The notes beneath the pieces are model-generated. The model did no database searches. It had not been told where the DNA came from and saw nothing but the letters and a program-made list of their open reading frames with translations. A program made the position numbers and the translations under genes. A DNA stretch of 64,000 nucleotides from Anaerohalosphaera lusitana (GTDB lineage Bacteria > Planctomycetota > Phycisphaerae > Sedimentisphaerales > Anaerohalosphaeraceae): contig NZ_CP019791.1 in the NCBI RefSeq assembly GCF_002007645.1, positions 3,340,593-3,404,592 of the forward strand. Reading direction: 5' to 3'. This document shows, piece after piece, positions 61,216 to 64,000 of this stretch (positions within the stretch are counted from its first letter, which is position 1; every line of letters begins with the position of its first letter).

Positions 61216-62670
61216 GTGGAACACAAAAACAGCCTGGGACTCTATATATCTAATGATTCAGCGACCGCCGTTGTGCTCGCCGGCCACACCTCCGGTGCAT
61301 CACTCGTCGGCGCGGTGAGCGTAAAGCTAACCGACCCCGAAAACGACGACCAGCCAAAGTCATACGAACAATTGGCCGTTGAGCTTTCAAAGGCTCTTTC
61401 GCAGAAGAACCTCAAATTTGATTCTGCCGCTGCTGCCGTTGACTGCTCGCTGTACACCCAGCACACGATTCGCAGCGAATTCAAGGAACGCAGGCAGATC
61501 GCCAGCACCATCAGCTTCGATGCAGAAGAAGCCGTCGCTACTGACGCAACCAGACTGGCTGTGACCTTCAACATCGTCGCCGCCGACGCCATCGGCTCCT
61601 ACGTGTCCACATTCACCGCCGGCCGCGAAGAGATGACCGACTTGCTCAAATCGCTGCTGTCAAAATCCATCGACCCGACAGCTATCGAACCAGACGTCGC
61701 ATCACTGGTGCGGTTCTTTGAACGATACATCGATGACCAGACACCGGACAACTCGCTCTACGTGATGGCCACCGAAACCGCATGCTATCTCATCAAACCC
61801 AGCACCGAATATGAAGCATCCACCAGGTCCTTCATAGTAACCCCAACACAAAATAAAACCTCGGTCCTCAAACGAGAGCTGCCCCTGACAATAGCGTCTC
61901 TCAACGAGGACGTCGACATAACCAAACTATATCTGATCGACACCACCGAAAGCATCGACACCGAATCGCTCGCAGACGTCACGACCGCTCAGATCGAGCC
62001 TGTCGACCTGCTCCAGCTTACGGGCGCATCCGGCGACCTAGCTTATGACATTCCTGAAATAGGTCACATCGCATTCGCATGGGGTGCCGCGCTTGGCGAC
62101 CTTACATTCTGCCGCCGCACTGACTTTCGCGAGGACTTCATGCCCTACCAGGGCCGTCAGAAAGCCATACGCACCTGCCTGAGAACCATGAGCGTCTGCG
62201 CAACCGTAATACTACTCGCGATAGGGGCACACTTCCATCTCAAGCTCAAAACCGCCGAATACCAGGCCGACGGCATACAAGCAAAACTCATCGAACAGTA
62301 CAAAGGCGCAATGCACGGCAAACCACCAGCCGGCAAAATACCTATCGTCTCCAAGCTCAAATCCGAACGGAATAAGCTCAAAAACCAGAAGTCGGGCCTC
62401 GCTCTTGGCGACGAAAATTCGATGCCCGCAAAACTCACATTCATCCTCTCGGCACTAAACGATGAAAACCTCAAGAATGCGGATCTTACTATTGATCAGA
62501 TCAGCATAAACGAAAACAATATGACCATCCGCGGCAACACGCCCTCGAAGATACACACCCTCAAACTATATACAGCCATAGATGAAAATGAAAATCTGAA
62601 GCGTGTGACGGACCGCTCATCACGAAGCGGCAACCGAGATGTATTCACCGTCACACTCGAACGCCAATAA
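61216..62670 (+). CDS. gspL: Type II secretion inner-membrane protein GspL
   Basis: The 484-residue protein has a cytoplasmic actin-like domain (about 1-300, opening LGLYISNDSATAVVLAGH), a membrane segment (about 313-334, SVCATVILLAIGAHFHL) and a periplasmic ferredoxin-like part (about 335-484). GspL connects GspE to the membrane. The start is GTG at 61216 with GGAG nine bases upstream. It begins a small unit with gspM, 184 bases after gspK. Confidence 0.82.
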   Translation: MEHKNSLGLYISNDSATAVVLAGHTSGASLVGAVSVKLTDPENDDQPKSYEQLAVELSKALSQKNLKFDSAAAAVDCSLYTQHTIRSEFKERRQIASTISFDAEEAVATDATRLAVTFNIVAADAIGSYVSTFTAGREEMTDLLKSLLSKSIDPTAIEPDVASLVRFFERYIDDQTPDNSLYVMATETACYLIKPSTEYEASTRSFIVTPTQNKTSVLKRELPLTIASLNEDVDITKLYLIDTTESIDTESLADVTTAQIEPVDLLQLTGASGDLAYDIPEIGHIAFAWGAALGDLTFCRRTDFREDFMPYQGRQKAIRTCLRTMSVCATVILLAIGAHFHLKLKTAEYQADGIQAKLIEQYKGAMHGKPPAGKIPIVSKLKSERNKLKNQKSGLALGDENSMPAKLTFILSALNDENLKNADLTIDQISINENNMTIRGNTPSKIHTLKLYTAIDENENLKRVTDRSSRSGNRDVFTVTLERQ

Positions 62671-62685
62671 ACCGGACATAGACAA

Positions 62686-63198
62686 ATGAACGAATTCTAC
62701 AAGAAAAAAGACTTTTACTTCATACTCGTACCCTCCCTGGCACTGATATGGGTTCTGACGACTATCGCCCTAAAGCTGCCCGCGGCCCAGAACGAGCTCG
62801 ATCGCACCGCGGACCAGTGGCAAGATGCCAAGCCCCTCGTCACAGAGATTCTCACCCATGATCCGGGCAGGCTCGAATATGCCGCAGCACAGAGCCAGGA
62901 CGGCGACTTCGATTTCGCTAAAACGATCGCCCGCCTTGCCCCGCTCAACGGCATCTCACCCTCGGCATACGACCTTCGAAGCGGCCCACCTATCACCCGA
63001 GGCGGCAACAGAACCAAAACAGCTACCCTCTCCATCGAGGACCCTGTCTCGATCGTCACACTCACCGAGTTCATGTCCACCCTGCTGTCGCAATGGCCCG
63101 ACCTGCAGTGCGATTCGGCAAAGATCGTAAAGCAAAGCGACGGCCCCGACAGATGGAAAGCCGACTTCAGACTGACCTACAACTACGGCTCCTCTTGA
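62686..63198 (+). CDS. gspM: Type II secretion protein GspM-like
   Basis: The 170-residue protein has a short cytoplasmic start, one membrane segment (about 12-31, FILVPSLALIWVLTTIAL) and a periplasmic domain with a leading helix. No strong motif is visible, as is usual for GspM; the call rests on its place after gspL, its size and topology. No GspN or prepilin peptidase gene follows. Confidence 0.7.
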   Translation: MNEFYKKKDFYFILVPSLALIWVLTTIALKLPAAQNELDRTADQWQDAKPLVTEILTHDPGRLEYAAAQSQDGDFDFAKTIARLAPLNGISPSAYDLRSGPPITRGGNRTKTATLSIEDPVSIVTLTEFMSTLLSQWPDLQCDSAKIVKQSDGPDRWKADFRLTYNYGSS

Positions 63199-63717
63199 AA
63201 CACCTCCCTGGCGTCCAAAACAAAAAAACCGACCAGAAACACATCCTGACCTGCTCACCCGGACTCATATAACGCTGGCCACATTATCCAATGATAGTAT
63301 CATGCCCAATCCGTAGCATCAAAAGATCTCAAAACGCTGAAAACCAGCAAAGCCTTGGAATCTGCCCCCGTTTTTCAGCCTGCCGACACAACATATAGTG
63401 GCCTCATCCTAAGCCCTAAGTAATACTGCTGAACCATCCTGCAGCGACCTGTGCATCCACCCTCTTGACCCTATTATGCCCAATTTAACGTCCTATAACT
63501 ACAAATAGTGATCGTTTCAATTTTTTGAAACTTCGCCTGGGATTTTTAAAGTTTTGCGAAGGCCAATGACGATATCAGTACTGTAATTCGCGTTGAAGCC
63601 TCGAAAGGAATCCGAGGAAAACTCAACATATAGTGGCTGACTCGCATGTCGGCCGCTGGGTGAGGGGCAAAAGAATGGATTTTTTGCCGCAAAAACCCGT
63701 GCTTTTATAGGTGAAAT
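63199..63717. other. Intergenic stretch with a repeated 14-mer and hairpins
   Basis: No gene is seen in 519 bases. CAACATATAGTGGC occurs twice (63389-63402 and 63624-63637). A hairpin GGCAAAA (63666-63672) with TTTTGCC (63682-63688) lies shortly before the next gene. I found no convincing promoter and no match to a known riboswitch. Confidence 0.5.
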
Positions 63718-63999
63718 ATGAATTCTACAGATTGCGACCGCGTAAAGCGTCTCCGCACTGATCCCCCCTCCGAAAAAAGACTCACGGAAGTCTTTCAGCA
63801 GGAGAGCGAGAGATTTGCGGATGAACTGCACAAAAACCTGAACCACACGCCCCTGGGCAAACTTCTGGGCATGATTGCCGCCCTTCCGGAGGTTCGGCAC
63901 GAAAAGGTTCTGCGTGCCAGGGACCGTATCGAGACAGGCGAGATCGACAAGGACCTCGACGCAGCAATGGACAGAATGCTGGAGGACCTTCTAAGCTGA
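63718..63999 (+). CDS. FlgM-like anti-sigma factor (putative)
   Basis: A 93-residue cytoplasmic protein. Its C-terminal half, with LPEVRHEKVLRARDRIETGE and then a helix ending DRMLEDLLS, resembles the sigma-28-binding part of FlgM, including the conserved R-x-E-K-V and GE spacing. FlgM holds back the flagellar sigma factor until the hook is complete. The N-terminal half is not recognisable. No other flagellar gene is visible, but the window ends one base after its stop codon. Confidence is moderate because the family is short. Confidence 0.6.
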   Translation: MNSTDCDRVKRLRTDPPSEKRLTEVFQQESERFADELHKNLNHTPLGKLLGMIAALPEVRHEKVLRARDRIETGEIDKDLDAAMDRMLEDLLS

Positions 64000-64000
64000 C

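Noticed and set aside
63530-63717. Possible cyclic-di-GMP riboswitch before the FlgM-like gene
   Set aside because: GGCAAAA and nearby A-rich loops suggested it, but the conserved core and the two-stem junction of the known class are missing.

Overview
The window reads as an ordinary bacterial chromosome of a Gram-negative organism. I infer a member of the Planctomycetota, most likely class Phycisphaerae (Sedimentisphaerales-like). The basis is the combination of a long secretin and a complete general secretion operon, a PEP-CTERM surface protein, a DUF1573 lipoprotein, the N-acetyl sugar/sulfotransferase glycan genes and a FlgM-like protein. No rRNA or taxonomic marker is present, so this placement is inference. 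There is one tRNA gene, two complete insertion sequences, and a pair of tiny fold-back elements. There is no CRISPR array and no prophage.

Layout. (1) 1-1811, minus: a cysteine operon with an Rrf2-family regulator, cysK and the start of cysE, behind a palindromic operator. (2) 1880-4376: a glycosyltransferase fused to a glycosidase-like toroid domain. (3) 4507-18705: tRNA-Lys(UUU), then an exopolysaccharide or surface-glycan operon: WbpB and WbpD homologues, a sulfotransferase, a gene broken by an IS5-family element (7432-8329), a second IS5-type element (8540-9836), a methyltransferase, an ABC exporter with a dead ATPase domain, a deacetylase-sulfotransferase fusion, a GT4, a GT2 and a polyprenyl glycosylphosphotransferase. 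(4) 18702-20192, minus: a membrane glycosyltransferase. (5) 20401-24132: a PNPOx-fold protein and pyruvate dehydrogenase E1-alpha, E1-beta and E2. (6) 24265-32162: a creatininase-family amidohydrolase, a secreted GH31 glycosidase, a membrane sulfatase-fold enzyme and a PocR-AraC regulator. (7) 32243-39742: dxr, an enlarged rseP, three tandem paralogous GT2 genes and a GT4-type gene. (8) 39852-47187, minus: a PEP-CTERM protein and a second glycan operon. (9) 47368-48689: a DUF1573 lipoprotein, a terminator and a 162-bp fold-back element. (10) 49096-63198: a type II secretion operon in the order C-D-E-F-G-H-I-J-K-L-M. (11) 63718-63999: a FlgM-like protein.

How the genes fit together. Much of the window concerns building and exporting material at the cell envelope. 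Two glycan clusters make a probably acidic, sulfated and methylated polymer. The type II system would export folded enzymes such as the GH31 glycosidase, and the PEP-CTERM protein would be anchored or released by an exosortase encoded elsewhere. The cysteine operon, pyruvate dehydrogenase, dxr and rseP are housekeeping genes between these clusters.

The least expected items are the fold-back elements at 46152-46204 and 48528-48689, whose ends resemble those of the IS at 8540-9836; the pseudo-ATPase ABC protein; the three-part deacetylase-sulfotransferase protein; a 60-bp triplication inside a glycosyltransferase gene; a structured leader before the WbpB gene; and the remodelled pseudopilins and secretin of the type II system.
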